Shown here in pieces: positions 1 to 7,667 of a stretch of DNA of 13,490 bases; position 1 is the stretch's first letter; each line of letters starts with the position of its first letter. A model generated the notes under the pieces. That model did no database searches. It was not told the DNA's origin and was given only the letters and a program-made list of their open reading frames with translations. Source of the stretch: an uncultured Rhodanobacter sp. (GTDB taxonomy: Bacteria > Pseudomonadota > Gammaproteobacteria > Xanthomonadales > Rhodanobacteraceae); the NCBI GenBank assembly GCA_937906285.1, contig CALCWL010000342.1, positions 1 to 13,490 of the forward strand, in the 5' to 3' direction. The translations under genes were made by a program, and so were the position numbers.

Positions 1-598
1 CGCCATGCACAAGAAGGGCGACAAGGTCTCCGGCCAGATCAAGTCGATCACCGATTTCGGCGTGTTCATCGGACTGGAAGGCGGCATCGACGGCCTGGTG
101 CACCTGTCCGACATCTCCTGGCAGGTGTCCGGCGAAGACCTCGTGCGCGACTTCAAGAAGGGCGAGGAGATCGAGGCGGTGGTGCTGGCCGTCGACCCGG
201 AGCGCGAGCGCATCAGCCTCGGGATCAAGCAGATGGAGCAGGATCCGTTCGGCCAGTTCATGGCGGCCAACCCGCGTGGCACGATCGTCAACGGCACGGT
301 CAAGGAAGTCGACGCCAAGGGTGCCGTGATCGACCTGGGCGAGGGCGTGGAGGGTTACCTGCGCGCCAACGACATCGCCAAGGAGCGCATCGACGACGCG
401 ACCCAGCACCTGAAGGTGGGCGACAAGGTCGAGGCCAAGTTCACCGGCATGGATCGCAAGGGTCGCCAGCTGGCGCTCTCGATTCGCGCCAAGGACGAGG
501 AAGACGCCCCCGAAGCCGCGGTCGACTACTCTTCGGCCGCCAGTGGCACGACCAAGCTCGGCGCGTTGTTGAAGGAACAGTTCAACAAGGCCGACTGA
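1..598 (+). CDS. rpsA: 30S ribosomal protein S1, C-terminal part (5' truncated by window edge)
   Basis: S1 binds mRNA on the 30S subunit and helps initiation on structured or weak-SD messages. The frame is open from base 2, and the Met at base 5 is internal: an Ala codon precedes it, and the E. coli protein continues through the matching site. About 198 residues are visible of a family length near 560. They hold two S1/OB repeats corresponding to domains 5 and 6: the first begins GDKVSGQIKSITDFGVFIG and carries GGIDGLVHLSDISW, the second spans roughly residues 92-160 with VEGYLR and ending LALSIRAKDE. The tail is short and ends at TGA 596-598. It lies upstream of ihfB as in other gammaproteobacteria, where cmk normally precedes it. 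Identification is from recalled family sequence and is very secure. Confidence 0.97.
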   Translation, partial: AMHKKGDKVSGQIKSITDFGVFIGLEGGIDGLVHLSDISWQVSGEDLVRDFKKGEEIEAVVLAVDPERERISLGIKQMEQDPFGQFMAANPRGTIVNGTVKEVDAKGAVIDLGEGVEGYLRANDIAKERIDDATQHLKVGDKVEAKFTGMDRKGRQLALSIRAKDEEDAPEAAVDYSSAASGTTKLGALLKEQFNKAD

Positions 599-618
599 TC
601 TCTCGTTGCAGGCACGAC

Positions 619-648
619 GCGGGGCGGCACGTCGCCGCCCCGCCGTTT
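619..648 (+). terminator. Probable intrinsic terminator after rpsA
   Basis: A perfect 10-bp GC stem (619-628 pairs with 634-643) encloses a 5-base loop, acgtc, and is followed after two bases by only three T residues. The stem is strong but the T tract is short, so termination may be partial and some ihfB mRNA may come from rpsA read-through. It sits 20 bases after the rpsA stop. Confidence 0.5.
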
Positions 649-670
649 CACGTCACGGACATTGGGGCCC

Positions 671-970
671 ATGACCAAATCCGAATTGATCGAAGCGCTG
701 GCCAGGCGCCAGACCCACCTCGCGTTTGCCGATGTCGAGATGGCCGTCAAGAGCGTCATCGAACAGATGAGCCTGGCACTGGCCCAGGGCGAACGCATCG
801 AGGTGCGCGGTTTCGGCAGCTTTGCATTGCACTACCGGCCGCCGCGGATGGGGCGCAACCCCAAGACCGGCGAAGCGGTGGCCCTGCCGGGCAAGCACGT
901 TCCTCATTTCAAGCCGGGCAAGGAATTGCGCGAACGCGTCAATCTGGATCTGGAGAACCCTGCCGGTTGA
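671..970 (+). CDS. ihfB: Integration host factor subunit beta
   Basis: IHF-beta pairs with IHF-alpha to form a sequence-specific DNA-bending nucleoid protein that acts in transcription, recombination and replication. The 99-residue product matches the family throughout: MTKSELIE at the start, AQGERIEVRGFGSF at 38-51, the beta-arm GRNPKTG at 61-67 with Pro64, the residue that intercalates in DNA in IHF/HU proteins, and VPHFKPGKELRERV near the end. The ATG at 671 is chosen because it gives the exact family N-terminus; an in-frame TTG at 662 would add only MGP. The Shine-Dalgarno is poor (GGGG three bases before ATG). It sits between two hairpin terminators and so may be largely monocistronic. 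Confidence 0.97.
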   Translation: MTKSELIEALARRQTHLAFADVEMAVKSVIEQMSLALAQGERIEVRGFGSFALHYRPPRMGRNPKTGEAVALPGKHVPHFKPGKELRERVNLDLENPAG

Positions 971-991
971 GTCCATCGACCGGAGCATGCG

Positions 992-1026
992 AGGCAGGCG
1001 GCGCGAGCCGGTCCTGCCTTCTTTTT
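992..1026 (+). terminator. Rho-independent terminator of ihfB
   Basis: AGGCAGG (992-998) pairs perfectly with CCTGCCT (1013-1019). Inside, GGC and GCC close a GCGA loop of the stable GNRA type. The stem runs straight into TTCTTTTT (1019-1026). Stem plus T tract is a textbook intrinsic terminator, 22 bases after the ihfB stop. Genes from lapA onward should therefore need their own promoter. Confidence 0.85.
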
Positions 1027-1091
1027 GCCTGCACGACGGTCGGCGGTGGCAGCGCCTGTGCCCGACTGCGCCAATCGGGTAAAGTTCGAGC

Positions 1092-1340
1092 ATGCGATTG
1101 CTTGCCCTCATCATCCTGGCCGTTTTCGTCGCCGCCGGCATCGTGCTGGGCGCGTTGAATGCGGAAATGGTCGGTTACGACTTCGGCTTTGCCCAGTTGC
1201 CGTTGCCCAAGGGGGCCGCGCTGTTGGGCGCCCTGGTGGTGGGCTGGTTGCTGGGCGGGGTGACTGCATGGCTCGGCGTGCGGCCACGGCGTTCGCGGCG
1301 CACTCCGGGCGCGGACAGGAAGCCGCCGACCAAGCCATGA
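1092..1340 (+). CDS. lapA: LapA, LPS assembly protein A (DUF1049 inner-membrane protein)
   Basis: An 82-residue inner-membrane protein with two hydrophobic segments, about 3-22 (LLALIILAVFVAAGIVLGAL) and 41-63 (a Gly/Leu/Val-rich helix ending AWLG), followed by a basic cytoplasmic tail (RPRRSRR). The pattern, including the N...V.....G....PL motif between the helices, is that of DUF1049/LapA. In E. coli LapA acts with LapB in control of LPS synthesis through LpxC turnover. The next gene is lapB, overlapping by four bases (ATGA, 1337-1340), which supports the call. No Shine-Dalgarno is evident before ATG 1092. A TAAAGT at 1080-1085 is placed so that transcription could start at or next to the ATG. 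Confidence 0.88.
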   Translation: MRLLALIILAVFVAAGIVLGALNAEMVGYDFGFAQLPLPKGAALLGALVVGWLLGGVTAWLGVRPRRSRRTPGADRKPPTKP

Positions 1341-2509
1341 ATCCCCTGTATGTGCTGGCCGCATTGCTCCCCGTCGCCTTCGTGCTGGGTTGGTGGGCTT
1401 CGCGCCTGGTCGTTGCGCGGCGGGCGGGCGTGGACGTCAGCACCTTGTCTTCGGACTATTTTCGCGGCCTGAACTACCTGCTCAACGAGGAGCAGGACAA
1501 GGCCATCGAAGTCTTCCTGAAACTCGCCGAGTACAACCGCGACACGGTGGAGACCCACCTCGCCCTGGGCAACCTGTTCCGCCGTCGCGGCGAAGTGGAT
1601 CGCGCCATCCGGCTGCACCAGCACCTGGTCTCGCGGCCGGGCCTGTCGGAGGCGATGAAGACGGTGGCCCTGCTCGAGCTGGGCGAGGACTACATGCGCT
1701 CGGGCCTGCTCGATCGCGCCGAGGCCCTGTTTGCGGACCTGGTGGCGATGAATTCGCACGCACCTTCGGCGCTGCGCCATCTGATCGCGATCTACCAGCA
1801 CGAGCGCGACTGGCACAAGGCGATCGAGCACGCGCGGCGACTGGAGGTGATGACCGGCGACGACGAGGCGCCGATGATCGCCCAGTTCTACTGCGAGCTC
1901 GCCGAGCGCGCGCGTCAGCATGGCGCGCGTGTCGAGGCGCGGGAATACTTGCATCAGGCGTTCGAATGCCAGACCGATTGCGTGCGCGCCTTCATGCTCA
2001 CCGGGCGCCTGCATGCCGAGGATGGCCAGCACGCCGAGGCCATCGATGCGCTGGAGGCGGCGATCAAGGCTGACAGCGCCTTCACCCCCGACATTTTGCC
2101 GCCACTGCTCAACAGCTATGCCCGCGCGCAGCAGATGGACCGCGCCGAGACCTTCCTGCGCAACCTGATGGCACGCTATCACGGCGTTTCGCCGATCCTG
2201 GCGTTGACCAATCTGTATCGCCAGCGCGACGGCGAACGGATGGCGGTCGACTTTCTCACCGCGCAGTTGCGCCAGCGGCCGTCGGTACGCGGGCTGATGA
2301 CCCTGCTCGACGCCACGATGGACAAGATCGAGGGCGAGGCGCGCGAGAATTTCCTGATCCTGCGCGATCTCACCCGCAAGCTGCTCGAAGGGCAGGCGAT
2401 GTACCGCTGCAACCGGTGCGGGTTCGGCGCCAAGGCGCACCACTGGCAATGCCCCAGCTGCAAGAGCTGGAGCACGATCCGGCCGATCCACGGGGTGGCC
2501 GGCGAGTGA
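1337..2509 (+). CDS. lapB: LapB (YciM), LPS assembly TPR protein
   Basis: LapB is an inner-membrane-anchored cytoplasmic TPR protein that adapts LpxC to the FtsH protease and so sets the rate of LPS synthesis. The ATG at 1337 is chosen because it gives 390 residues, the family length, starts with the membrane anchor (about residues 4-21) and overlaps the lapA stop as ATGA; the open frame further upstream is not needed. Tandem TPR-like helices follow (SSDYFRGLNYLLNEEQDKAI, then ALGNLFRRRGEVDRAI, and so on). The C-terminus holds the rubredoxin-like metal knuckle: C358xxC361GF and C372PSC375, all four Cys present. The next gene begins one base after its stop, so this regulator is probably co-transcribed with polysaccharide genes. 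Confidence 0.96.
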   Translation: MNPLYVLAALLPVAFVLGWWASRLVVARRAGVDVSTLSSDYFRGLNYLLNEEQDKAIEVFLKLAEYNRDTVETHLALGNLFRRRGEVDRAIRLHQHLVSRPGLSEAMKTVALLELGEDYMRSGLLDRAEALFADLVAMNSHAPSALRHLIAIYQHERDWHKAIEHARRLEVMTGDDEAPMIAQFYCELAERARQHGARVEAREYLHQAFECQTDCVRAFMLTGRLHAEDGQHAEAIDALEAAIKADSAFTPDILPPLLNSYARAQQMDRAETFLRNLMARYHGVSPILALTNLYRQRDGERMAVDFLTAQLRQRPSVRGLMTLLDATMDKIEGEARENFLILRDLTRKLLEGQAMYRCNRCGFGAKAHHWQCPSCKSWSTIRPIHGVAGE

Positions 2510-2510
2510 C

Positions 2511-3542
2511 ATGACGATGCTGATGACCATCGGATGGTTGCTGGCGGCCTTTCTGCTCACCGCATTGCTCGTTCGCGGCGCGATCGACTACGCGCATCGC
2601 CGGGGCATGCTCGACCTGCCCGGACAACGTCGTTCGCACCAGGTGCCGACCCCGCGCGGCGGCGGCATCGGCATCGTCGTCGCCATGCTGGTGTGCCTGC
2701 CCGGCGTGGCCTGGAGCGTGCACGCGGAGCTTTCCGCGCCCGGGCTGCCGGGATTGTCCTGCGTGGCCTTGCTGCTGGTGGCGCTGGCGGGCTGGTGGGA
2801 CGACCATCACCCGCTTCCGGCCTGGCCGCGACTGGCCGTGCAGTTGATTGCCTGCGCGTTGCTTTGCGTCGGGCTGCGGGCATGGTCGCCTGCCTGGTGG
2901 TGGTTGCCGTTGTTGCTGGTCGGCGGCGCGTGGAGCATCAACCTGCACAACTTCATGGATGGCATCGACGGCTTGCTGGCGCAGCAGGCTGCCTTCGTGG
3001 GCGGCGGCCTGGCAGTGCTCGCGTGGTCGGCGGACCTGCCCGCGCTGGCGCTTGCCGCCGCTTGCCTGGCGGCGTCGGCGCTGGCGTTCGGATGGTTCAA
3101 TTGGCCGCCGGCGCGGATCTTCATGGGCGATGTGGGCAGCGGCAGCGTGGGCCTGCTGGTGTTCGCATTCAGTGCGATGCTGTGGCGGGAGAATCCGGCA
3201 TGGCTGTGGCCGGCGTTGATTCTGTCGTCGGCGTTCGTGGTGGACGCCAGCCTTACCCTGCTGACGCGGATGTGGCGCGGGCGCCGCTGGTACAGCGCCC
3301 ATCGTGAGCACCTGTACCAATGGTTGGCGCGCCGTGCCGGCAGTCACGCATCGGTGGATGCGGCCTACCTCGGCTGGAATGTGCTGGTGGCGGCACCGCT
3401 GGCCTGGTTGGCCTGGAGTCATCTGCACGCCGCCCTGGCGATTACCATGGTCGTTTATGCAGGGGCTGCGATCATGTGGTTGTATCTGAAACGTCGCCTG
3501 GTGCGGCGCCATCCGAGCAAGGGCCTCCATGTCACTGCGTAA
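2511..3542 (+). CDS. WecA/WbpL-type polyprenyl-phosphate N-acetylhexosamine-1-phosphate transferase (glycosyltransferase family 4)
   Basis: An integral membrane enzyme of the MraY/WecA/WbpL family. These transfer a HexNAc-1-phosphate from a UDP-sugar to undecaprenyl phosphate and so start O-antigen or other glycan chains. The 343 residues are mostly hydrophobic, with about 9-11 helices. Family motifs are intact: RSHQVPTPRGGG at 41-52, the Asp pair D97-D98 (GWWDDHHPL), NLHNFMDGIDG at 144-154, FMGDVGSGSVG at 204-214, and HREH at 264-267. MraY itself is unlikely, since there is no mur/dcw context and the motifs are of WbpL/WecA form. The sugar cannot be read from sequence; the adjacent WbpM-type dehydratase suggests a modified sugar such as a FucNAc or QuiNAc type. 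Start at ATG 2511 lies one base after the lapB stop, with GAGTGA just upstream. It overlaps the next gene by 14 bases. Confidence 0.9.
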   Translation: MTMLMTIGWLLAAFLLTALLVRGAIDYAHRRGMLDLPGQRRSHQVPTPRGGGIGIVVAMLVCLPGVAWSVHAELSAPGLPGLSCVALLLVALAGWWDDHHPLPAWPRLAVQLIACALLCVGLRAWSPAWWWLPLLLVGGAWSINLHNFMDGIDGLLAQQAAFVGGGLAVLAWSADLPALALAAACLAASALAFGWFNWPPARIFMGDVGSGSVGLLVFAFSAMLWRENPAWLWPALILSSAFVVDASLTLLTRMWRGRRWYSAHREHLYQWLARRAGSHASVDAAYLGWNVLVAAPLAWLAWSHLHAALAITMVVYAGAAIMWLYLKRRLVRRHPSKGLHVTA

Positions 3543-5427
3543 GCTTGTCGGCTTCATTCACCCGCGGGTGGCGGTCGTGGTCCACGACCTGCTGATGGCG
3601 GCGCTGGCCTGGTGGATCGCCAAATGGCTGCGTTACACGCTGCGCCCGGACGAGGTATTCAGTTTCGAGCTGCTCGAGTTCCCCATGGTGCTGCTGGTGC
3701 AGGGGCTGATTTTCCGCTGGACCGGCCTCTACAAGAGCGTCTGGCGCTTCGCCAGCCTGCCGGATCTGGTGAACATCGTGCGTGCCGCAGTCATCGGCAC
3801 GCTGGCGATCGGACTGTGCCTGTTCCTCTATGACCGCCTGCTGGGCGTGCCGCGTTCGGTGTTCCTGCTGTACCCGGGCCTGCTCGCCGTGTTGCTGGGC
3901 GGCCCCCGGCTGGCCTATCGCTACTGGAAGGACAGCCGCGCCGATCTGTTCAAGGGGAGCGATGCCAAACGGGTGCTGATCGTCGGCGCCGACCGTGCCG
4001 GCGAAGTGCTGTCGCGCGATCTGCGCCGCGACAACCGTTATGCGGTGGTCGGCTTCGTCGACGATGCACCCAGCCTGCGAGGAGCCAGCATCAACGGCCG
4101 TCCGGTGCTGGGCCGGCTTGACGAGTTGCCCGAGCTGGTGCGCAGCGCGGCGGCCGACATGCTGCTGATCGCCATGCCCGGCGCCACGACGGCCGAGATG
4201 CGGCGCGTGGTCGCCCTGTGCGACAGCACCGATCTGCCCTACCGCACGGTACCGCGCATCGAGGACATCGTGGCGGGCCGCGCCCAACTGAACCAGATCA
4301 AGGAGGTGGCGATCGAGGATCTGCTCGGTCGCGACACGGTAGAACTGGACTGGACCGCGATCCGCGAGACCTTGAGCGGGCGGCGCGTGCTGATCACCGG
4401 CGGCGGCGGCTCGATCGGATCGGAACTGTGCCGGCAGGTGGCGCGGCTAGGCGCACAGGCGCTGACCGTGGTGGAGCTGAGCGAGTACAACCTGTACCGG
4501 ATCACCCAGGAGTTGCGCAACCATTTCCCGGAACTGATCCTCGATGGCATCCTGGCCAATTGCTGCGATCAGATGGCGATGCGCAAGGTGTTTGCGGAGG
4601 CGCAGCCGCAGGTGGTGTTCCATGCCGCGGCGTACAAGCACGTGCCGATGCTGCAGGGCCAGCTGCGCGCCGCGTTCTGCAACAACGCGCTGGGTACCCG
4701 CACGGTGGCCGATGCAGCCTGTGCGGTCGGGGTGGCGTGTTTCGTGCTGATCTCCACCGACAAGGCGGTCAACCCCACCAGCGTGATGGGCGCCTGCAAG
4801 CGCGTGGCCGAAATCTACTGCCAGAACCTCGACGCGCAGACCGATACCCGCTTCATGACCGTGCGCTTCGGCAACGTGCTGGATTCGGCCGGGTCGGTGG
4901 TGCCGCTGTTTCGCCGACAGATCCGCGACGGCGGCCCGGTCACCGTGACGCATCCGGAAATCTCGCGCTACTTCATGACCATTCCCGAGGCCTGCCAGCT
5001 GATTCTGCAGACCGCCAGCATCGGCAAGGGTGGCGAGATCTTCGCCCTCGACATGGGCGAGCCGGTGAAGATCCGCGACCTGGCCGAGCAGATGATCCGT
5101 CTGGCGGGCAAGAAGCCCGGCAGCGAGATCCCGATCGTCTACACCGGCCTGCGCGCGGGCGAGAAGCTGTTCGAGGAATTGTTCCATCCGCTGGAGAACT
5201 ACAGCGCCACCGCGCACGCCAAGATCTTCCTGGCGCAGCATCGCGAGGTGTCGTGGGAGTTGCTGCAGGCCCTGCTGCACAAGGCCGCCGAGGCGGCCGA
5301 CGTTTTCGATGAGGAAGAACTTCGCCGCTGCGTGTCCAGCCTGTTGCCTTCGTTCCGCTGGAGCGAAGCGGCGCAGCCGGACAACGTGGTGTCGATCCGC
5401 CGCGCCAACCCGGAGATCAATGAGTGA
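3529..5427 (+). CDS. wbpM: WbpM/CapD-type UDP-HexNAc 4,6-dehydratase (polysaccharide biosynthesis protein)
   Basis: A 632-residue large-type nucleotide-sugar 4,6-dehydratase of the WbpM/CapD/PglF class, which converts UDP-GlcNAc to the 4-keto-6-deoxy intermediate for 6-deoxy amino sugars. Order: about four N-terminal membrane helices (residues 12-125), a first Rossmann domain (VLIVGADRAGEV, 149-160), then the SDR catalytic domain beginning at GGGGSIG (291-297). HAAAYKHVP is at 365-373. The active site reads STDKAVNPTSVMGACK: Asp411-Lys412 are present, and the usual SDR Tyr is Met420 with Lys424, the Met-for-Tyr exchange typical of this large class and not a defect. AAGGG five bases before ATG 3529 supports the start. 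It is coupled to both neighbours: 14-base overlap upstream, 4-base overlap with galU. The exact substrate is inferred. Confidence 0.93.
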   Translation: MSLRKLVGFIHPRVAVVVHDLLMAALAWWIAKWLRYTLRPDEVFSFELLEFPMVLLVQGLIFRWTGLYKSVWRFASLPDLVNIVRAAVIGTLAIGLCLFLYDRLLGVPRSVFLLYPGLLAVLLGGPRLAYRYWKDSRADLFKGSDAKRVLIVGADRAGEVLSRDLRRDNRYAVVGFVDDAPSLRGASINGRPVLGRLDELPELVRSAAADMLLIAMPGATTAEMRRVVALCDSTDLPYRTVPRIEDIVAGRAQLNQIKEVAIEDLLGRDTVELDWTAIRETLSGRRVLITGGGGSIGSELCRQVARLGAQALTVVELSEYNLYRITQELRNHFPELILDGILANCCDQMAMRKVFAEAQPQVVFHAAAYKHVPMLQGQLRAAFCNNALGTRTVADAACAVGVACFVLISTDKAVNPTSVMGACKRVAEIYCQNLDAQTDTRFMTVRFGNVLDSAGSVVPLFRRQIRDGGPVTVTHPEISRYFMTIPEACQLILQTASIGKGGEIFALDMGEPVKIRDLAEQMIRLAGKKPGSEIPIVYTGLRAGEKLFEELFHPLENYSATAHAKIFLAQHREVSWELLQALLHKAAEAADVFDEEELRRCVSSLLPSFRWSEAAQPDNVVSIRRANPEINE

Positions 5428-6299
5428 GCAAGCCCCTGCGCAAAGTGGTGTTTCCCGTGGCCGGACTCGGCACGCGCTTTCTGCCGGCAACCAAGGTGGT
5501 CGCCAAGGAAATGCTGCCGGTGCTCGACAAGCCGCTGATCCAGTACGCCGTCGACGAGGCGGTGGACGCGGGCGCCGACACCCTGGTGTTCGTCACCAAC
5601 CGCTACAAGCACGCGATCGCCGACTACTTCGACAAGGCCTACGAACTGGAATCGAAGTTGCACGAGAAAGGCAAGGCCGAACTGCTGGCGCTGGTGCAGG
5701 GCACCTTGCCGCGGCACGTGCGGGCGATCTTCGTGACCCAGCCCGAGGCGCTCGGCCTCGGCCACGCCGTGCTGTGCGCCAAACCCGTGGTCGGCGACGA
5801 GCCGTTCGGCGTGATCCTGCCCGATGACCTGATCTGGAATGGTGCGGGCAAGGGTGCGCTGCGGCAGATGGCCGAGCTGGCCGAGGCGCAGGCCGCCGGC
5901 GTGATCGCGGTGGAGGAAGTGCCGCACGAGCAGACCGACAAGTACGGCATCGTCGATGCCGTGCCGGTCGACGAGCGCAGCGCGCAGATCCGCAGCATGG
6001 TCGAGAAACCCAAGCCGGCCGACGCACCGTCGAACCTGGCCGTGGTCGGTCGCTACGTGCTGCCGGGCCGCATCTTCCAGTTGCTGGAGCAGACCACGCC
6101 CGGCGCCGGCGGCGAGATTCAGCTCACCGACGCGATCGACGCACTGCTGAAGGAGCAGGGCAAGGTGCTGGCCTACCGCTTCGAAGGCATCCGTTTCGAT
6201 TGCGGCAACAAGGCCGGGCTGGTGCGCGCCACCATGCACATGGCGATGCAGGACCCGAAACTCGCGCCGACCGTGCGCGCGTTCCTCGGCCAGCTTTGA
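5424..6299 (+). CDS. galU: UTP--glucose-1-phosphate uridylyltransferase
   Basis: GalU makes UDP-glucose from UTP and glucose-1-phosphate, the donor for LPS core, exopolysaccharides and UDP-glucuronate. The 291-residue product has the signature AGLGTRFLPATK (13-24), AKEMLPVLDKPLIQY following it, GLGHAVLCAKPVVGDEPFGV in the middle, EKPKPADAPSNLAVVGRYV, GGEIQLTDAI and the late DCGNK. The start is GTG 5424: it gives the family N-terminus (SKPLRKVVFPVAG) and overlaps the preceding TGA as GTGA, a translational-coupling arrangement. An ATG at 5420 is out of frame. It closes the envelope block that starts at lapA. No clear terminator follows; the small inverted repeat at 6320-6344 has no T tract. Confidence 0.96.
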   Translation: MSKPLRKVVFPVAGLGTRFLPATKVVAKEMLPVLDKPLIQYAVDEAVDAGADTLVFVTNRYKHAIADYFDKAYELESKLHEKGKAELLALVQGTLPRHVRAIFVTQPEALGLGHAVLCAKPVVGDEPFGVILPDDLIWNGAGKGALRQMAELAEAQAAGVIAVEEVPHEQTDKYGIVDAVPVDERSAQIRSMVEKPKPADAPSNLAVVGRYVLPGRIFQLLEQTTPGAGGEIQLTDAIDALLKEQGKVLAYRFEGIRFDCGNKAGLVRATMHMAMQDPKLAPTVRAFLGQL

Positions 6300-6377
6300 G
6301 CCACGGCTGCCGCAACGTCCGGGCATGAGGGATATGCTTGCCCGATTGCGGACACCGGTGCCAGCCGTCGCTGCAGC

Positions 6378-7667
6378 ATGAAATCGTCTTCGCCCACTTC
6401 CTACTACCGCGCCACGGCCACGCCGTACTCGGCCTGGGCGCCGCTGCAGGGCAGCGCGCACGCGCGCGTCGCCGTGGTCGGCGGCGGCTTTGCCGGCCTG
6501 AACACCGCACTCGGACTGGCCGAGCGCGGCGTGCGCGACGTGGTACTGCTGGAACGCGAGCAGGTCGGCTTCGGCGCGTCCGGCCGCAACGGCGGCTTCG
6601 TCTTCGCCGGCTACTCGCTCGGCGAACAGGCGCTGCTCGATCAGCTGGGTGTAGCCCGTGCACAGGCGCTGTTCAAGCTCACCACCGAGGCGGTCGGACG
6701 GATCCGCCGGCGCGTGGCCGACTACGCGATCGCCTGCGATGCGGTCGACGAAGGCGTGATCTGGGCCAACTGGTTCCGCGATCCGGCCGTGCTGCGCCGG
6801 CGCCAGCAGTTGCTGGCCGACCACTACGACGTGAACTGGCACTGGCTGCCCGAGGCGGAGTTGCGCGCGCTGGTGCGCAGCGAGCGCTACCACGATGGCC
6901 TGTACGAACGCGACGCGCTGCACCTGCATCCGCTCAACTACGCGATCGGCCTGGCCGCCGCGACAGCCGGGCAGGGTGTGCGCATCCACGAGCACAGCGG
7001 CGTGCGCAGCCTCGTGCGCGAAGGCCTGCAATGGCGCCTGCGCACGGCGCATGGCGAGCTGCTGGCCGATCAGGTGGTACTGGCCTGCGGCGGCTATCTG
7101 GCCGGGCTGCGCAAACCGATCGACCGGGCGATCCTGCCGATCGCCACGTACGTGATGGTGACCGAGCCGCTCGGCGAACGCCTGGACGAGTGCCTGCACA
7201 CCCGCGCGGCAATCTACGACAGCCGTTTCGCGTTCGACTACTATCGCGCGCTACCCGACACGCGATTGCTGTGGGGCGGGCGCATCTCGATACTCAACCG
7301 CTCGCCGCGCGGCGTGCAGCGCCTGCTGACGAAGGACCTGCTACGGGTATTTCCGCAACTGAAAGGCGTGCAGATCGACCATGCCTGGTCGGGCCTGATG
7401 AGCTACGCGCGGCACCAGATGCCGCAGATCGGCGGCGACGACCATGGCCTGTGGTGGGCCCAGGCCTTCGGTGGCCATGGCCTGGCGCCGACCTGCGCAG
7501 CCGGCGAACTGCTGGCGGCGGCGATCGCCGAGGGCGACGACCGCTGGAAGCAGTTCGCCGACTACGGCCTTGGCAGTACCCATCGCCCATTCGGCTATCT
7601 TGCGGCGCAGGCGAGCTACTGGTGGCAGCAAAGCCGCGATTGCCTGAAAACGAGGCTGGAAGGATGA
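6378..7667 (+). CDS. PuuB-like FAD-dependent amine oxidoreductase (DAO family)
   Basis: A 429-residue cytoplasmic flavoenzyme of the DAO fold (PF01266). The N-terminal dinucleotide site is VAVVGGGFAGLNTA with GGGFAG at 35-40 and the ribose-binding Glu at about 59 (VVLLER). GASGRNGG (66-73) follows, and the C-terminal FAD motif is GGHGLAPT. The opening SYYRATATPYSAWAPLQG resembles gamma-glutamylputrescine oxidoreductase (PuuB, about 426 residues), as does the length. However, no puuA, puuC or puuD lies nearby, so the substrate is open: another amine or amino acid is possible. ATG 6378 is the first sensible start and gives the family N-terminus; no good Shine-Dalgarno is seen. It overlaps the csaA-like gene by four bases (ATGA, 7664-7667), so the two are probably translated together. 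Confidence 0.87.
   Translation: MKSSSPTSYYRATATPYSAWAPLQGSAHARVAVVGGGFAGLNTALGLAERGVRDVVLLEREQVGFGASGRNGGFVFAGYSLGEQALLDQLGVARAQALFKLTTEAVGRIRRRVADYAIACDAVDEGVIWANWFRDPAVLRRRQQLLADHYDVNWHWLPEAELRALVRSERYHDGLYERDALHLHPLNYAIGLAAATAGQGVRIHEHSGVRSLVREGLQWRLRTAHGELLADQVVLACGGYLAGLRKPIDRAILPIATYVMVTEPLGERLDECLHTRAAIYDSRFAFDYYRALPDTRLLWGGRISILNRSPRGVQRLLTKDLLRVFPQLKGVQIDHAWSGLMSYARHQMPQIGGDDHGLWWAQAFGGHGLAPTCAAGELLAAAIAEGDDRWKQFADYGLGSTHRPFGYLAAQASYWWQQSRDCLKTRLEG

Noticed and set aside
1025..1336. In-frame extension of lapB upstream of 1337
   Set aside because: It overlaps lapA in another frame and its translation is Arg/Ala/Gly-rich shadow sequence. The family N-terminus with membrane anchor starts at 1337.
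2370..3557. A 395-codon minus-strand frame and similar ones opposite lapB and the dehydratase
   Set aside because: They are antisense to well-identified genes and are rich in Gln, His and Arg with no recognisable domain.
3529..5427. Met in place of the SDR catalytic Tyr in the dehydratase as evidence of an inactive enzyme
   Set aside because: Large WbpM/PglF-type dehydratases normally have Met at this site, so the change is a class feature.
6333..6338. TATGCT as a -10 promoter element for the flavoenzyme gene
   Set aside because: No acceptable -35 lies 16-18 bases upstream, and single -10-like matches are common.
6320..6344. Inverted repeat (6-bp stem, 13-base loop) after galU as a terminator
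   Set aside because: The stem is short, the loop is long and no T tract follows.
5199..7199. A 666-codon open frame on the minus strand
   Set aside because: It runs antisense to the 3' end of wbpM, all of galU and half of the flavoenzyme, all of which have full family motifs. The translation is low-complexity, rich in H, Q, R, A and G, as expected for an antisense frame of GC-rich coding DNA.
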